Source: CAIYRG01 sp964446945
Lineage (GTDB): Bacteria; Pseudomonadota; Alphaproteobacteria; Micropepsales; Micropepsaceae
Direction: 5' to 3'
NCBI GenBank assembly: GCA_964446945.1
Contig: CAYUQO010000004.1
Location: 167,090 to 231,089 of the forward strand
Length of the DNA stretch: 64,000 bases
Both the position numbers and the translations under genes were made by a program. The notes beneath the pieces are model-generated. The model was not told where the DNA came from. It did not search any database and saw nothing but the letters and a program-made list of their open reading frames with translations. Of this stretch, positions 26,279-35,944 are shown one piece after another (within the stretch, counting starts at the first letter, position 1; each line of letters begins with the position of its first letter).

Positions 26279-28096
26279 TCAGTCGGCATCCATCTTGAGC
26301 GCCGCGATGAATGCTTCCTGCGGAATCTCGACGCTGCCGAATTGGCGCATCTTCTTTTTGCCTTCCTTCTGCTTGTCCAGAAGTTTGCGCTTGCGGGTGA
26401 TGTCGCCGCCATAGCACTTCGCCGTGACATCCTTGCGCAGCGCTTTGATCGTCTCGCGGGCGATGATCTTTCCGCCGATGGCAGCCTGTACCGGAATCTG
26501 GAACAAATGCCGCGGAATCAGATCTTTCAGTTTTTCGCACATCGCCCGGCCGCGGGCTTCCGCGCGCGTGCGGTGGACGATCATGGACAGCGCGTCCACG
26601 GGTTCGCCGTTCACCAGAATTGACATCTTGACCAGCTCGCCTTCGCGGTAGCCCTCGATGTGGTAATCGAAACTGGCATAGCCGCGCGACACGGATTTCA
26701 GCCGGTCATAGAAGTCGAACACGACCTCATTCAGCGGCAATTCGTAAACCACCATTGCGCGCGAGCCGGCATAGGTTAGCTCAACCTGCCGGCCGCGCCG
26801 GTCCTCACACAGTTTGAGAACCGCTCCAAGATGTTCGTCCGGCACGAGAATGGTCGCACGAATCCAGGGTTCTTCGATAAAGGCGATGCGCACCGGATCG
26901 GGCATATCGGCAGGGTTGTGCAACTCGAGAACCGTGCCATCGGTCAGATGTATCCGGTAAATCACCGATGGAGCGGTCGCGATCAGGTCGATCCCGAATT
27001 CGCGGTCGAGTCTTTCGCGGATGATCTCCAGATGCAGAAGCCCAAGAAACCCGCAGCGGAATCCAAATCCCAGCGCCGCGGACGTCTCGGTTTCGTAGGT
27101 GAAGCTCGCATCGTTCAGATGCAGTTTGCCCAGGGCATCGCGCAGGGATTCGAATTCGGCCGCATCCACCGGGAACAGACCGCAGAACACGACCTGCTGC
27201 ACCGGTTTGAATCCGGGCAACGGAACATCGGTACCGCGGCGCTCTTCAGTGATCGTGTCGCCGACCTGAGCATCGGCGACCTGCTTGATCGCGGCGGTGA
27301 GAAAGCCAACTTCACCCGGGCCGAGGCGTTCAACCGTTTCCTGCTTGGGCGTGAATACACCGACGCGATCGACCTGATACGCGGCATTTGCCGCCATCAT
27401 CCGGATGCGCTGACCCTTTTTCAGTTCGCCGTCGACGATCCGAACCAGGACGACAACCCCGAGATAGGAATCATACCACGAATCGATCAGCAGCGCCTTT
27501 AAAGGAGCCTGCGCAATGCCTTTGGGCGGCGGCAATTGACCGACAATTGACTCAAGCACGCGGTCAATATTCACACCCGTCTTGGCGGAAATCGGAATTG
27601 CGCCCGATGCATCGAGGCCGATCACGTCCTCGATCTGCTGACGGACGCGCTCGGGCTCAGCGGCTGGAAGGTCCACCTTGTTCAGCACAGGCACAATCTC
27701 GAGGCCTGCATCGATCGCCTGATAGACATTGGCCAGCGTCTGCGCCTCGACGCCCTGGCTCGCATCGACGACCAGCAATGCGCCCTCACAGGCGGCAAGG
27801 CAGCGCGAGACTTCATAGGCGAAGTCCACATGGCCGGGCGTGTCCATCAGGTTCAGGACATAATCCTCGCCGTTACGTGCGTGGTACTTGAGCCGCACCG
27901 TCTGGGCCTTGATGGTGATGCCGCGCTCGCGCTCGATATCCATCGAATCGAGCACCTGTTCCTTCATCTCACGCGCAGTCAGTCCGCCGCAGAACTGGAT
28001 CAGCCGGTCGGCCAGCGTCGATTTTCCATGGTCGATATGCGCGACAATGGAAAAATTCCGGATATGTGCCAAATCAGTCATCTGAGCTTGAGACAT
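26279..28096 (-). CDS. lepA: Elongation factor 4 (LepA)
   Basis: Ribosome-associated translational GTPase, 605 residues. G motifs: AHIDHGKSTLADRL (G1), GITIKAQT (G2), DTPGHVDF (G3), NKVDLP (G4) and SAKTG (G5), followed by EF-G-like domains and the LepA-specific C-terminal domain (about residues 490-605). The ATG at 28096 is chosen; an ATG at 28081 (giving MTDLAHIRNFSIVAH) is equally plausible, whereas starts further upstream would enter msrQ. hisH follows with no gap. Confidence 0.95.
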   Translation of the reverse strand: MSQAQMTDLAHIRNFSIVAHIDHGKSTLADRLIQFCGGLTAREMKEQVLDSMDIERERGITIKAQTVRLKYHARNGEDYVLNLMDTPGHVDFAYEVSRCLAACEGALLVVDASQGVEAQTLANVYQAIDAGLEIVPVLNKVDLPAAEPERVRQQIEDVIGLDASGAIPISAKTGVNIDRVLESIVGQLPPPKGIAQAPLKALLIDSWYDSYLGVVVLVRIVDGELKKGQRIRMMAANAAYQVDRVGVFTPKQETVERLGPGEVGFLTAAIKQVADAQVGDTITEERRGTDVPLPGFKPVQQVVFCGLFPVDAAEFESLRDALGKLHLNDASFTYETETSAALGFGFRCGFLGLLHLEIIRERLDREFGIDLIATAPSVIYRIHLTDGTVLELHNPADMPDPVRIAFIEEPWIRATILVPDEHLGAVLKLCEDRRGRQVELTYAGSRAMVVYELPLNEVVFDFYDRLKSVSRGYASFDYHIEGYREGELVKMSILVNGEPVDALSMIVHRTRAEARGRAMCEKLKDLIPRHLFQIPVQAAIGGKIIARETIKALRKDVTAKCYGGDITRKRKLLDKQKEGKKKMRQFGSVEIPQEAFIAALKMDAD

Positions 28097-28148
28097 AGAG
28101 AGCCGCCGATCCGCGGTCCAGTACGGTACGCGCCGGCTAGCGCCTTGT

Positions 28149-29018
28149 TCACCCGGCGCTGGAAGGACGACCCGACAGGAATGGCAACCACGCCTCCTTC
28201 GGCTTGGTCCGCCACAGGCCAATGGCCGTCACCACAGCGCCGATGCCCCAGACATACCAGCCCGGCCGGATACCGGCGCCGAAATTGAAATCCAGTTGCA
28301 GGACCCGCAAGACCGGGGCACCGAAGGCAATCCAGAAACCGATGGCTTCGCCAAGGAAAACCAGCCCGCCGACAGCGAACCAGCTTGCCGCAATGACCCA
28401 CATCGGGAATTCGGCATTGCGGGGAAACCGCCAGTGCAGGACGCGGTAAAGCATCAGCCAGATAAAGATTCCACCCACGACGGTCGGTTCGAAAACTTCC
28501 AGCTTCGACTGCATGAAGTAGTGCAGGCTTCCGAGTACGGCGATCGGAAAAATCAGCCGGTGCAACTTGCGCCACCTTATGCCGCCCAACCGGCGCACCA
28601 TGTAATCGTTTGATGTCGCGGCCAGAACCGCCAGCCCGACCCAGGCGGTAAAGCCGATCGTGAGGTAATAGCGGAGCACGATTTCCGAGGCCACGGTCGC
28701 CAGATTGAACGTCTGATCGGCGATATAGAGGACCAAATGCAGGGCGATATAGGCGTAGCAACCCACGCCCAGCATGCGTCTGACATCGACCAGCGGCGCA
28801 TATCGCGCAATCCGCCGCATCGGCGTCACGAAAAGCGTCAGCAGCAGGAAACGAACCGACCACAATCCAACTTCGTGGATCGCCTCGGTGCGCGGACGGG
28901 GGCCAAGATCGTGCCGGAGAGTAAACCAGAGGAGGGCGAGTACCGGGGCGATCAGGAGTACGAGCGTCGCCGCCCGGACAGGCGAAAACCGGCCACGGCG
29001 ATCATGCCAGAGCGCCAT
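28149..29018 (-). CDS. msrQ: Heme-binding membrane subunit MsrQ of the methionine sulfoxide reductase system
   Basis: Ferric-reductase-like membrane protein of 289 residues that passes electrons from the quinone pool or flavin to periplasmic MsrP. About eight hydrophobic helices are visible, with the conserved histidine in GCYAYIALHLVLYIAD and others in WRKLHRLIFPIAVLGSLHYFM. The ATG at 29018 is preceded by GGAG at five bases, so it is preferred to the GTG at 29033. No msrP gene lies beside it in this window, which is unusual because the two are normally adjacent. Confidence 0.86.
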   Translation of the reverse strand: MALWHDRRGRFSPVRAATLVLLIAPVLALLWFTLRHDLGPRPRTEAIHEVGLWSVRFLLLTLFVTPMRRIARYAPLVDVRRMLGVGCYAYIALHLVLYIADQTFNLATVASEIVLRYYLTIGFTAWVGLAVLAATSNDYMVRRLGGIRWRKLHRLIFPIAVLGSLHYFMQSKLEVFEPTVVGGIFIWLMLYRVLHWRFPRNAEFPMWVIAASWFAVGGLVFLGEAIGFWIAFGAPVLRVLQLDFNFGAGIRPGWYVWGIGAVVTAIGLWRTKPKEAWLPFLSGRPSSAG

Positions 29019-29076
29019 ACACGCTCCTCGCACAGTCGTGGGTCAGGTTTTCGGACGTGATCATCGCGCTCGGATT

Positions 29077-31473
29077 TTAGCTTCTCAAAATGCCGCCGGT
29101 GGCCTTTGCGACCGTACTCACGATCTTTTGCGCGATCACCTCGATTTCAGCTTCGGTCAATGTGCGCTCGCGCGGCTGAATGGTGACTGCAATCGCCAGC
29201 GACTTTTTGCCCTCCGCGACGCCGCTTCCCTGATACACGTCGAACAATTCGACCGACTCGATCAGTTTACGGTCAACACCGCGAGCGGCCTTGACCACCT
29301 GGTCGGCTGTGACGGCGGCATCGACAACAAAGGCGAAATCGCGGGTCAGCGGCATCAGATCGGATGCCTCGAGCTTCGGCCGCGACTTGCTGCTGCGGAT
29401 TTTGGCCGCCGGAATCGAATCGAGGAAGACTTCGAACAAGGAAGCCGGCCCTTTGATGTCAAATGCTGCGGCGATGCGCGGATGCAGCTCACCAAAGAAG
29501 GCGAGCGGTTTCGCACCGGCCGCGATCGTCCCCGAACGGCCCGGATGGTACCACGGCGCCGCTCCGGCTTTCACGGGAGCGGAACGTGCTCCGTTCCACA
29601 CGGCATCGAGCGCCGCCAGTGCGTCGGCTTTTGCCGCGAAGACTTCGGGCCGAACCACATTCTTTGTCCAGTGGCGTGGCGGGTCGCCGGCACGGATGCC
29701 GGCTACGACATCCATTTGCGCGCCCGGTTGGCCGGATTCGAACTGCACGCCGAGTTCGAACAGCCGGACATGCATCAGTCCTCGTGCCTGGTTGCGGGCG
29801 GCCGCCGCGAGCAGCGAGGGGATCAGGGAAGGCCGCAGCGAATCGAGATCGGCGGAAATCGGGTTTTCGAGCTGGCGCATTTCATCAGCGCCACCGAACA
29901 TGGCCGCATGCGCGCGCGGAATAAACGAGTAGTGGACACCTTCCGCGAAACCGCGCGCGGCCACGGCGCGGCGTGTCAGTGACGCGCGCCTTTGCGGCTC
30001 GGTGGTTACGGCGCGCGCGATCGCATAAGGACGTGACATCGCGGCTGCCGGAACATTGTCGAGGCCATAGATGCGTACCACCTCTTCGACAAGATCGGCC
30101 TTGTCATGCACATCTGCGCGCCATGAAGGCGGAATCACCTCAAACGGACCGCTGCCGCGCAATTCGAAACCGAGCCTTTTCAGAATTGCCGCGATCTCCT
30201 CAACCGGGAGATGAAATCCTGCCAGCCGATTTACTTCTGACGGATCGAATCTGATCTGCCGGCGCCATTCCGGCACGCGGCCGGCGACCGTGAGTGCTGA
30301 CGCTTCGCCACCGCAGATTTCCAGAATCAATTGCGTGGCCAGTTCGAGACCCGGAACAACGAATTCCGGATCGACGCCACGTTCGAAACGATAGCGCGCA
30401 TCCGAGATAATCCCGAGCATCCGGCCCGTGCGCGCGGTGCGAACCGGATCGAACAGCGCCGATTCGAGGAAGATCTCCGTTGTCGCCTCGGTGCAACCGC
30501 TGTCCTCGCCGCCCATGACCCCGGCAATGCTGCGCGCGCCGGAATCATCGGCAATCACCGTCATTTCCGGATCAAGCGTGTATTCCTTGCCGTCCAGCGC
30601 CAGGATTTTCTCGCCCTCAGTGGCGAGGCGTGCTCGCATATGCCCCATCAGTTTGGCGGCATCGAAGGCATGCAACGGCCGCCCCCAGCCATGCGAGACG
30701 TAGTTGGTGACGTCAACCAGTGCCGAAATCGGCCGTAGCCCCGCCGATTTCAGCCGCTGTTGCAGCCATTCGGGGCTTGGCCGGTTGCGCAGCCCGCGAA
30801 TGACGCGACCGGCAAAAAGCGGACAGGCGCTTTCCTTGCCCGCCGGTAAATCCAGCGACACGCGTATCGGCGATTCGAATCTGCCCGGAACCGAAGGTGC
30901 AGGACGGACTTTAAGCGTGCCGAGTCCTGTTGCCGCGAGATCGCGCGCCACTCCGTGTACGGATGTACAGTCGCCGCGATTGGGCGTGACCGCAAGGTCG
31001 ATCACGGCATCGCCCAGCCCCAGCGCCGCCGCCGCGGGTGTTCCGGGCGCGAAATCTCCGGCGAGTTCGATGATTCCCTCATGCTCCTCCGACAGCTGGA
31101 GCTCGCGCTCGGAACACAGCATGCCGCGCGATTCGACACCGCGGATAGCGGCGATTTTCAATGCGATTCCGGAACCCGGAATCCAGGTCCCCGGGGGCGC
31201 GAATACGCCGACAAGGCCGGCACGCGCATTTGGCGCGCCGCAAACGACCTGCACGACGTCTTTGCCCGTATCGACGCGGCACACCCTGAGCCGGTCGGCA
31301 TTGGGATGCTGTTCGGCCGAGATGACGCGGGCCACCGTGAAGGCAGCGAGCTTCGCCGCTTTATCTTCGATGCCTTCGACTTCGAGCCCGATGCTGGTCG
31401 CGGTGTCGGCAATCGCCGCAGCATCGGCGGTGCTCTCAAGATGGTCCTTCAGCCAGGAAACCGAGAATTTCAT
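29077..31473 (-). CDS. pheT: Phenylalanyl-tRNA synthetase beta subunit
   Basis: Beta chain of the heterotetrameric PheRS, 798 residues. Domains in order: tRNA-binding EMAPII-like domain (about 40-150, with VVCGAPNARAGLVGVFAPPG), B3/B4 editing domain (about 210-380; SALVDVTNYVSHGWGRPLHAFD), B5 domain, catalytic-like core, and a C-terminal ferredoxin-fold anticodon-binding domain (about 700-798; RDFAFVVDAAVTADQVVKAARG). It overlaps pheS by four bases. Confidence 0.96.
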   Translation of the reverse strand: MKFSVSWLKDHLESTADAAAIADTATSIGLEVEGIEDKAAKLAAFTVARVISAEQHPNADRLRVCRVDTGKDVVQVVCGAPNARAGLVGVFAPPGTWIPGSGIALKIAAIRGVESRGMLCSERELQLSEEHEGIIELAGDFAPGTPAAAALGLGDAVIDLAVTPNRGDCTSVHGVARDLAATGLGTLKVRPAPSVPGRFESPIRVSLDLPAGKESACPLFAGRVIRGLRNRPSPEWLQQRLKSAGLRPISALVDVTNYVSHGWGRPLHAFDAAKLMGHMRARLATEGEKILALDGKEYTLDPEMTVIADDSGARSIAGVMGGEDSGCTEATTEIFLESALFDPVRTARTGRMLGIISDARYRFERGVDPEFVVPGLELATQLILEICGGEASALTVAGRVPEWRRQIRFDPSEVNRLAGFHLPVEEIAAILKRLGFELRGSGPFEVIPPSWRADVHDKADLVEEVVRIYGLDNVPAAAMSRPYAIARAVTTEPQRRASLTRRAVAARGFAEGVHYSFIPRAHAAMFGGADEMRQLENPISADLDSLRPSLIPSLLAAAARNQARGLMHVRLFELGVQFESGQPGAQMDVVAGIRAGDPPRHWTKNVVRPEVFAAKADALAALDAVWNGARSAPVKAGAAPWYHPGRSGTIAAGAKPLAFFGELHPRIAAAFDIKGPASLFEVFLDSIPAAKIRSSKSRPKLEASDLMPLTRDFAFVVDAAVTADQVVKAARGVDRKLIESVELFDVYQGSGVAEGKKSLAIAVTIQPRERTLTEAEIEVIAQKIVSTVAKATGGILRS

Positions 31474-32546
31474 TGGCTGAGGCTCTCATGCAAAGCGGGG
31501 ACGTCTAGCGCTGCAAAACCGTAATGCCGGAGCCAGCGCAGATCCGATTCAAAGAACGGCCTCAAGTCCGGAATGCCGTATTTCAGCATGGCCAGACGAT
31601 CGATTCCGAAACCGAATGCATAGCCCTGATGCCGTTCCGGATCGATGCCGCACATTTCCAGCACGCGTGGATGCACCATCCCCGCGCCGGCAATCTCCAT
31701 CCAGTCGCCGCCTTCGCCAAAACGGATTTGTCCACCCGAGCGGTCGCACTGAATGTCTACTTCCACAGAGGGTTCGGTGAACGGAAAATAGGACGGCCGC
31801 AGCCGCATCCCGATCGCCGGCAGTTCGAAATAGGCTTTGCAGAACTCTTCAAGAATCCATTTGAGGTGGCCGAGGTGGGTTTCGGAATCGACGACCAGCC
31901 CTTCCACCTGATGGAACATCGGAGAGTGGGTAGCGTCGTAATCCCGGCGGTAGGTCCGCCCCGGCGCGATGATGCGGATCGGCGGCTTCTGCGCCAGCAT
32001 GGTGCGCACCTGCACCGGACTCGTATGGGTGCGCAACAATGTGCGCGTGCCGTCCTGCTGCGGCTTCAGATAAAACGTATCGTGCATCTGCCGCGCCGGA
32101 TGTTCTGGCGGAATGTTCAGCTTGCTGAAATTATATTCGTCGGTCTCGACGTCCGGCCCTTCGGCCACCTTGAAATCGAGATCGGCAAAAATCGCGATCA
32201 GCTCGTCGCGCACATGACTGACCGGATGGATGCTGCCATCCGGTATTTCCGGCGCTGGTAGCGTCACATCGACCCGTTCGGTCATCAGCCGGGCTTCGAG
32301 CGCGTCATCTTCCAACTGGCGTTTGCGAGCTGCAATCGCCTCGGCTGCACGATCACGCAGGCCGTTGAACAAGGGACCCTGAATCTTGCGCTGCTCCGGA
32401 GTCATGGCGCCGAGCGTCTTCAGCAGTTCGGCGATAGCGCCTTTTTTTCCGAGTGCCCCGACACGAATATCCTCCAGCGCACGGCTATCCGGTGCAGCCG
32501 CAATCTGCTGCATCAGGTCCCGTTCAAGTTGGGTAATGTCTGTCAT
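31470..32546 (-). CDS. pheS: Phenylalanyl-tRNA synthetase alpha subunit
   Basis: Catalytic alpha chain of PheRS, 358 residues, charging tRNA-Phe. An N-terminal coiled-coil region (about 1-90) precedes the class II core with motif 2 in RTHTSPVQVRTM...GRTYRRDYDATHSPMFHQVEGL and motif 3 in YAFGFGIDRLAMLKYGIPDLR. It sits between rplT and pheT; the infC-rpmI-rplT-pheS-pheT order of many bacteria is kept except that infC is not at the head of the cluster. Confidence 0.96.
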   Translation of the reverse strand: MTDITQLERDLMQQIAAAPDSRALEDIRVGALGKKGAIAELLKTLGAMTPEQRKIQGPLFNGLRDRAAEAIAARKRQLEDDALEARLMTERVDVTLPAPEIPDGSIHPVSHVRDELIAIFADLDFKVAEGPDVETDEYNFSKLNIPPEHPARQMHDTFYLKPQQDGTRTLLRTHTSPVQVRTMLAQKPPIRIIAPGRTYRRDYDATHSPMFHQVEGLVVDSETHLGHLKWILEEFCKAYFELPAIGMRLRPSYFPFTEPSVEVDIQCDRSGGQIRFGEGGDWMEIAGAGMVHPRVLEMCGIDPERHQGYAFGFGIDRLAMLKYGIPDLRPFFESDLRWLRHYGFAALDVPALHESLSQ

Positions 32547-32616
32547 CAGGACATACTTTCCCGTCGCGCGGCCGGATCAGGCGGCCGGGCTGATTCGAGA
32601 CTGATGGGTACGCTTA

Positions 32617-32970
32617 TCAGCCGGCCGAAACAGCCCGATCGACCAGGGCTTTAAAGCCGGCCGGATCGTGCACCGCGAGATCGGCGAGAATCTTGCGGTC
32701 GATTTCCATTCCGGCCGAGGACAATCCGTTGATCAGCCGGCTATAGGTCAGGCCGTGCTCACGCGCGGCGGCATTGATCCGCTGAATCCACAGCGCGCGG
32801 AAATTGCGCTTCTTCAGCTTGCGGCCGATATAGGCGTGCTGCATCGAGCGATCGACCGCGGCGTTGGCCGAGGTGATGTTGTTCTTGCGGCGGCCGTAAA
32901 AACCTTTGGCCTGCTTGAACACGCGCTTGCGGCGCAGGCGGGAAGCGACGGAACGGGGAGCTTTGGACAT
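32617..32970 (-). CDS. rplT: 50S ribosomal protein L20
   Basis: Assembly-initiator protein of the large subunit, 117 residues, highly basic. The signature KKRNFRALWIQRINAAAREHGLTYS is intact (reported here in parts: RALWIQRINAA), with the N-terminal KAPRSVASRLRRKRVFKQAKGF. It is nine bases downstream of rpmI and 70 bases upstream of pheS on the same strand. L20 represses its own operon in other bacteria; no such site was identified here. Confidence 0.97.
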   Translation of the reverse strand: MSKAPRSVASRLRRKRVFKQAKGFYGRRKNNITSANAAVDRSMQHAYIGRKLKKRNFRALWIQRINAAAREHGLTYSRLINGLSSAGMEIDRKILADLAVHDPAGFKALVDRAVSAG

Positions 32971-32979
32971 GCGTCTCTC

Positions 32980-33180
32980 CTATCCCGAATATGGCATCCA
33001 GCGCTTGATGCGCTGGGTTTCGGACCGATCGAGCACCGATGTGCCGCGCAATGTGCGGATCTGCTCGTTCGAACGCTTGATCATGCCGTGGCGTTTGCCG
33101 GCCTGACCGGCTTTGACTTTCCCGGCCGCAGTGAACCGGAAGCGCTTCTTCGCGCCCGATTTCGTTTTCAGTTTGGGCAT
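32980..33180 (-). CDS. rpmI: 50S ribosomal protein L35
   Basis: Small basic ribosomal protein of 66 residues beginning MPKLKTKSGAKKRF and ending RIKRWMPYSG. The ATG at 33180 is preceded by AAGGAG at a seven-base spacing; an upstream in-frame ATG at 33231 would add 17 residues not found in L35. It heads the rpmI-rplT-pheS-pheT run and is divergent from mscL across 184 bp that must hold both promoters. Confidence 0.97.
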   Translation of the reverse strand: MPKLKTKSGAKKRFRFTAAGKVKAGQAGKRHGMIKRSNEQIRTLRGTSVLDRSETQRIKRWMPYSG

Positions 33181-33364
33181 TTTGCGTCTCCTTGCGCGTA
33201 GATCGGGATGGTCCCGAAGTCGAACCGCCACGGCAGCCCTTTAGCCGGTCGGTTCAGTCGAAGCGGGCCTTATACGGCAGGATCGCGAATTTGCAAGCTT
33301 CACGCCTTGCGGAGGGCACTCTGGCGCTGTTCAAATGGCTGTTCCACGAGCCCGAGGTAAGGCC

Positions 33365-33787
33365 ATGACCCTGGTCGAAGAATTCAAGAAATTCGCCATG
33401 CGCGGCAACGCCATCGATCTTGCGGTTGGCGTGGTGATTGGCGCGGCGTTCACCGGCATCGTCAATTCCCTGGTCAAGGATCTGATCAACCCTCCGCTCG
33501 GCATGCTGATTGGCGGGATTGATTTCTCCAATTTCTTCATCGTTCTCAAAGGCGCGGGTCCATACGCAAGTCTGAAAGCGGCGCAGGATGCCGGCGCCGT
33601 GGTGCTGACCTATGGCCTGTTTATCAATGCGATCATCAATTTCCTGATCGTGGCATTGGCGCTGTTTGTGATCGTTCGCCAGATAAATCGATTCACGACG
33701 CCCAAGGACTTGCCCGGCGAGCCGCCACCGCCCGCGGATATTCAGCTGCTGCGCGAAATCCGGGATATCCTGAAAGCGAACGCCTAA
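33365..33787 (+). CDS. mscL: Large-conductance mechanosensitive channel MscL
   Basis: Inner-membrane pore that opens on osmotic downshock. The 140-residue protein has the N-terminal amphipathic helix (EEFKKFAMRGNAIDLAVGVVIGAAF, first membrane helix residues about 15-40), a periplasmic loop, the second helix (FINAIINFLIVALALFVIVRQINR) and the cytoplasmic helix LLREIRDILKA. The ATG at 33365 follows AGGTAAGG; an ATG ten codons upstream is less likely. It converges with coq7, overlapping it by four bases. Confidence 0.95.
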   Translation: MTLVEEFKKFAMRGNAIDLAVGVVIGAAFTGIVNSLVKDLINPPLGMLIGGIDFSNFFIVLKGAGPYASLKAAQDAGAVVLTYGLFINAIINFLIVALALFVIVRQINRFTTPKDLPGEPPPPADIQLLREIRDILKANA

Positions 33788-34344
33788 AGTTTTTCCGATA
33801 GCGCGATGGCGGTGCGGCAACACGCCCGAATCGCCGATGTCAGCAATCCGTAGCCCGGCGTTTCGCTCGCGCCATGCTCCAGCGCCATGTCGCGGTGCTC
33901 CAATTCATCCGCGCGAAATTCCGAGAGAACCTGCTTCAGGCCGGTTTCGGTTTCCGGAACAGCGGCGACCTGCTTTTTGTAATGCGCGTCGATCACATCT
34001 TCGACCGCGACCGTGCAGGCCATGGCAGCCTTTTCGCCGATCAACGCCGTCGCCGCACCAAGCGCGAAACCGGCGACTCGCCATAGCGGCTCGAGCGCCG
34101 TCGGCCTGACGCCGCGATCCCTGACCATGCGGTCGAATGCAGCGAAATGTTCCTGTTCCTGCGCGGCCATGCGCCGGATTGTCTGCACGGACTCGCCTTC
34201 GCCCTGCATGCGCTCGAGAACGGCAAGCTGGCCCTTGTAGATCTGCAACGCGCCGAATTCGCCGGCATGATCGACGCGAATCATGGCGTCGACACCAGGC
34301 TCTGCCTGCCTGCCCGGAAGCGGCGGACGCGGTCCGCGCGTCAT
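33784..34344 (-). CDS. coq7: Demethoxyubiquinone hydroxylase (Coq7/UbiF-type di-iron monooxygenase)
   Basis: Hydroxylates 2-polyprenyl-3-methyl-6-methoxy-1,4-benzoquinone in ubiquinone synthesis. The 186-residue protein has the di-iron ligands in two repeated halves: DHAGEFGALQIYKGQ and EQEHFAAF, then AVEDVIDAHYKKQ and ADELEHRDMAL. The ATG at 34344 overlaps the dsbB stop (ATGA) and starts close to the family N-terminus. The other ubiquinone gene in the window is coq9 at 55767. Confidence 0.93.
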   Translation of the reverse strand: MTRGPRPPLPGRQAEPGVDAMIRVDHAGEFGALQIYKGQLAVLERMQGEGESVQTIRRMAAQEQEHFAAFDRMVRDRGVRPTALEPLWRVAGFALGAATALIGEKAAMACTVAVEDVIDAHYKKQVAAVPETETGLKQVLSEFRADELEHRDMALEHGASETPGYGLLTSAIRACCRTAIALSEKL

Positions 34345-34865
34345 CCCCGCCGGCCGATTTTGTTGCGCAGCATCAGCACAGCCATTGCAGCGGCGGCGAA
34401 GGAGAAGATCGCGTTGTACCCGGCGAGCGATAGACCGAAGAGCCGCCACTGCGCTTCATCGCAGCGCACGATCTGCAACGGTTTGAATTCGTCCTGTCCA
34501 GGGACATAGCCAAAGCCTGTGCATTGGGCCGGACCAGGCCAGAACTTCCATTCCACACCCGCGTGAAAGACACCGATGGCCCCGGAAACAACAAGGCCTG
34601 CAATTGCCAGGAGTGCGAGTGCGCGCGCCCAACCTGCAGGCAGGATGCCATTCCACACCAACGCGCCGCCAATCAGTCCCGCGGCGATGGCAACGCCATG
34701 CGGCCAGCGCTGCCAGATGCACATCTCACACGGCGCCAAACCGCCGAGATACTGAAAGGCGAATGCGCCGCCGAGAAGAACGAAGCTGACCGCTCCGGCA
34801 AATAATGCAGCCGCCGTTGCACTTGTCATTTGACTCGAAAACTGGACTTCGGCGCGGGTGGTCAT
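34341..34865 (-). CDS. dsbB: Disulfide bond formation protein B (DsbB-like)
   Basis: Quinone-reducing inner-membrane protein that reoxidises DsbA. The 174-residue product has four membrane helices, the first periplasmic cysteine pair as C-E-M-C (C46/C49) and a second pair in AQCTGFG and IVRCDEAQ. The start is uncertain: ATG codons at 34901, 34865 and 34829 are in frame and none has a clear Shine-Dalgarno; all keep the first helix intact. coq7 is coupled downstream. Confidence 0.9.
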   Translation of the reverse strand: MTTRAEVQFSSQMTSATAAALFAGAVSFVLLGGAFAFQYLGGLAPCEMCIWQRWPHGVAIAAGLIGGALVWNGILPAGWARALALLAIAGLVVSGAIGVFHAGVEWKFWPGPAQCTGFGYVPGQDEFKPLQIVRCDEAQWRLFGLSLAGYNAIFSFAAAAMAVLMLRNKIGRRG

Positions 34866-35161
34866 GGAATCAGTTTGCCCCAGCTTCCCCATTCTTGCCA
34901 ACTGCGCAAACGTCTCACCAAACCGCGATCTCTGATGTTGCGTTCGGAATTCCGTACAACGTTCATAGTTATCACGAGAATGCGAAAATACTCTGCTAAA
35001 ACAACGAGTTAATTTGATGCTACGGAAGTGGGATTTTGCGCTTGTGCGGGCTGAGGGCGAGGGGTAAACGAATCCCTAAAGGGGGCGCATCCACACCGGT
35101 TGCGCAGAGCCAGAACGGCAGGTCATCACACGATGACGGTGATCGCGTCAGGGACTGCGGC

Positions 35162-35944
35162 ATGAGCGTGCATAGAAGAAAAATCCGCGAAGAGAGCAGC
35201 GTCGCACCGGTTCGCCGCGTCAAGCGTGAGCTTCTCAAGATCGATGGCAAAACCGTCGAAGTGATTCTGCGCACCAATCCGCGCGCACGCCGCTTCATCG
35301 TCAAGGTCGATCCATCGACCGGCGAAGTATCCGTCGTTGCTCCAACCATTCGTTCGCTCGATCGCGCGCTGGATTTCGCGCGCAAGGAGAGAAACTGGAT
35401 CGCCGGCAGGCTGGCCACAATTCCGGAGCCGGTCCATCTTGAGCTTGGCGCGACGATCATGTTTCGCGGCAGCGATTATGTGATTCGCTCGGGCGAAGGA
35501 CGCCGCACGCCGGTGTGGATCGACCGCGATGCGCCGCGCCCGACCATCCGTGTGACCGGCAGCGCCGAACATTCCTCCCGCCGTGTGCTCGACTGGCTGA
35601 AGCGCGAAGCACGCCGCAAGATCGATGAGCGGGTCATGTTCTATTCGGACTTGCTTGGGGTTCGGCCACGCCGGATCACAATCCGCGATACATCCAGCCG
35701 CTGGGGATCATGCTCTTCGGCAAGAAGCCTGTCATTCTCCTGGCGGCTGATTCTCGCGCCTCCCGCGGTGCTCGACTATGTGGTCGCGCATGAAGTGGCG
35801 CATTTGCGCGAGCTCAATCACAAGCCGCGCTTCTGGCGGCTGGTCGAATCGATGGGACCGGAGGTCGATTCCAGTCAGGCTTGGCTATCCGAAAACGGTG
35901 CGTTGCTGCATCGCTACGCGCCACGCGTCCGCACGCTTCAGTAG
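35162..35944 (+). CDS. YgjP/SprT-like zinc metallopeptidase domain protein
   Basis: Protein of 260 residues of the YgjP (formerly DUF45) family. The zinc-binding H-E-x-x-H is HEVAH at 210-214, followed by LRELNHKPRFWRLVESMGP, which supplies the third ligand histidine, and preceded by TSSRWGSCSSARSLSFSWRL, a strong family signature. The ATG at 35162 is preferred because the 42 residues upstream of it are low in family character. The physiological role is unknown. It converges with yggS, overlapping by seven bases. Confidence 0.88.
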   Translation: MSVHRRKIREESSVAPVRRVKRELLKIDGKTVEVILRTNPRARRFIVKVDPSTGEVSVVAPTIRSLDRALDFARKERNWIAGRLATIPEPVHLELGATIMFRGSDYVIRSGEGRRTPVWIDRDAPRPTIRVTGSAEHSSRRVLDWLKREARRKIDERVMFYSDLLGVRPRRITIRDTSSRWGSCSSARSLSFSWRLILAPPAVLDYVVAHEVAHLRELNHKPRFWRLVESMGPEVDSSQAWLSENGALLHRYAPRVRTLQ

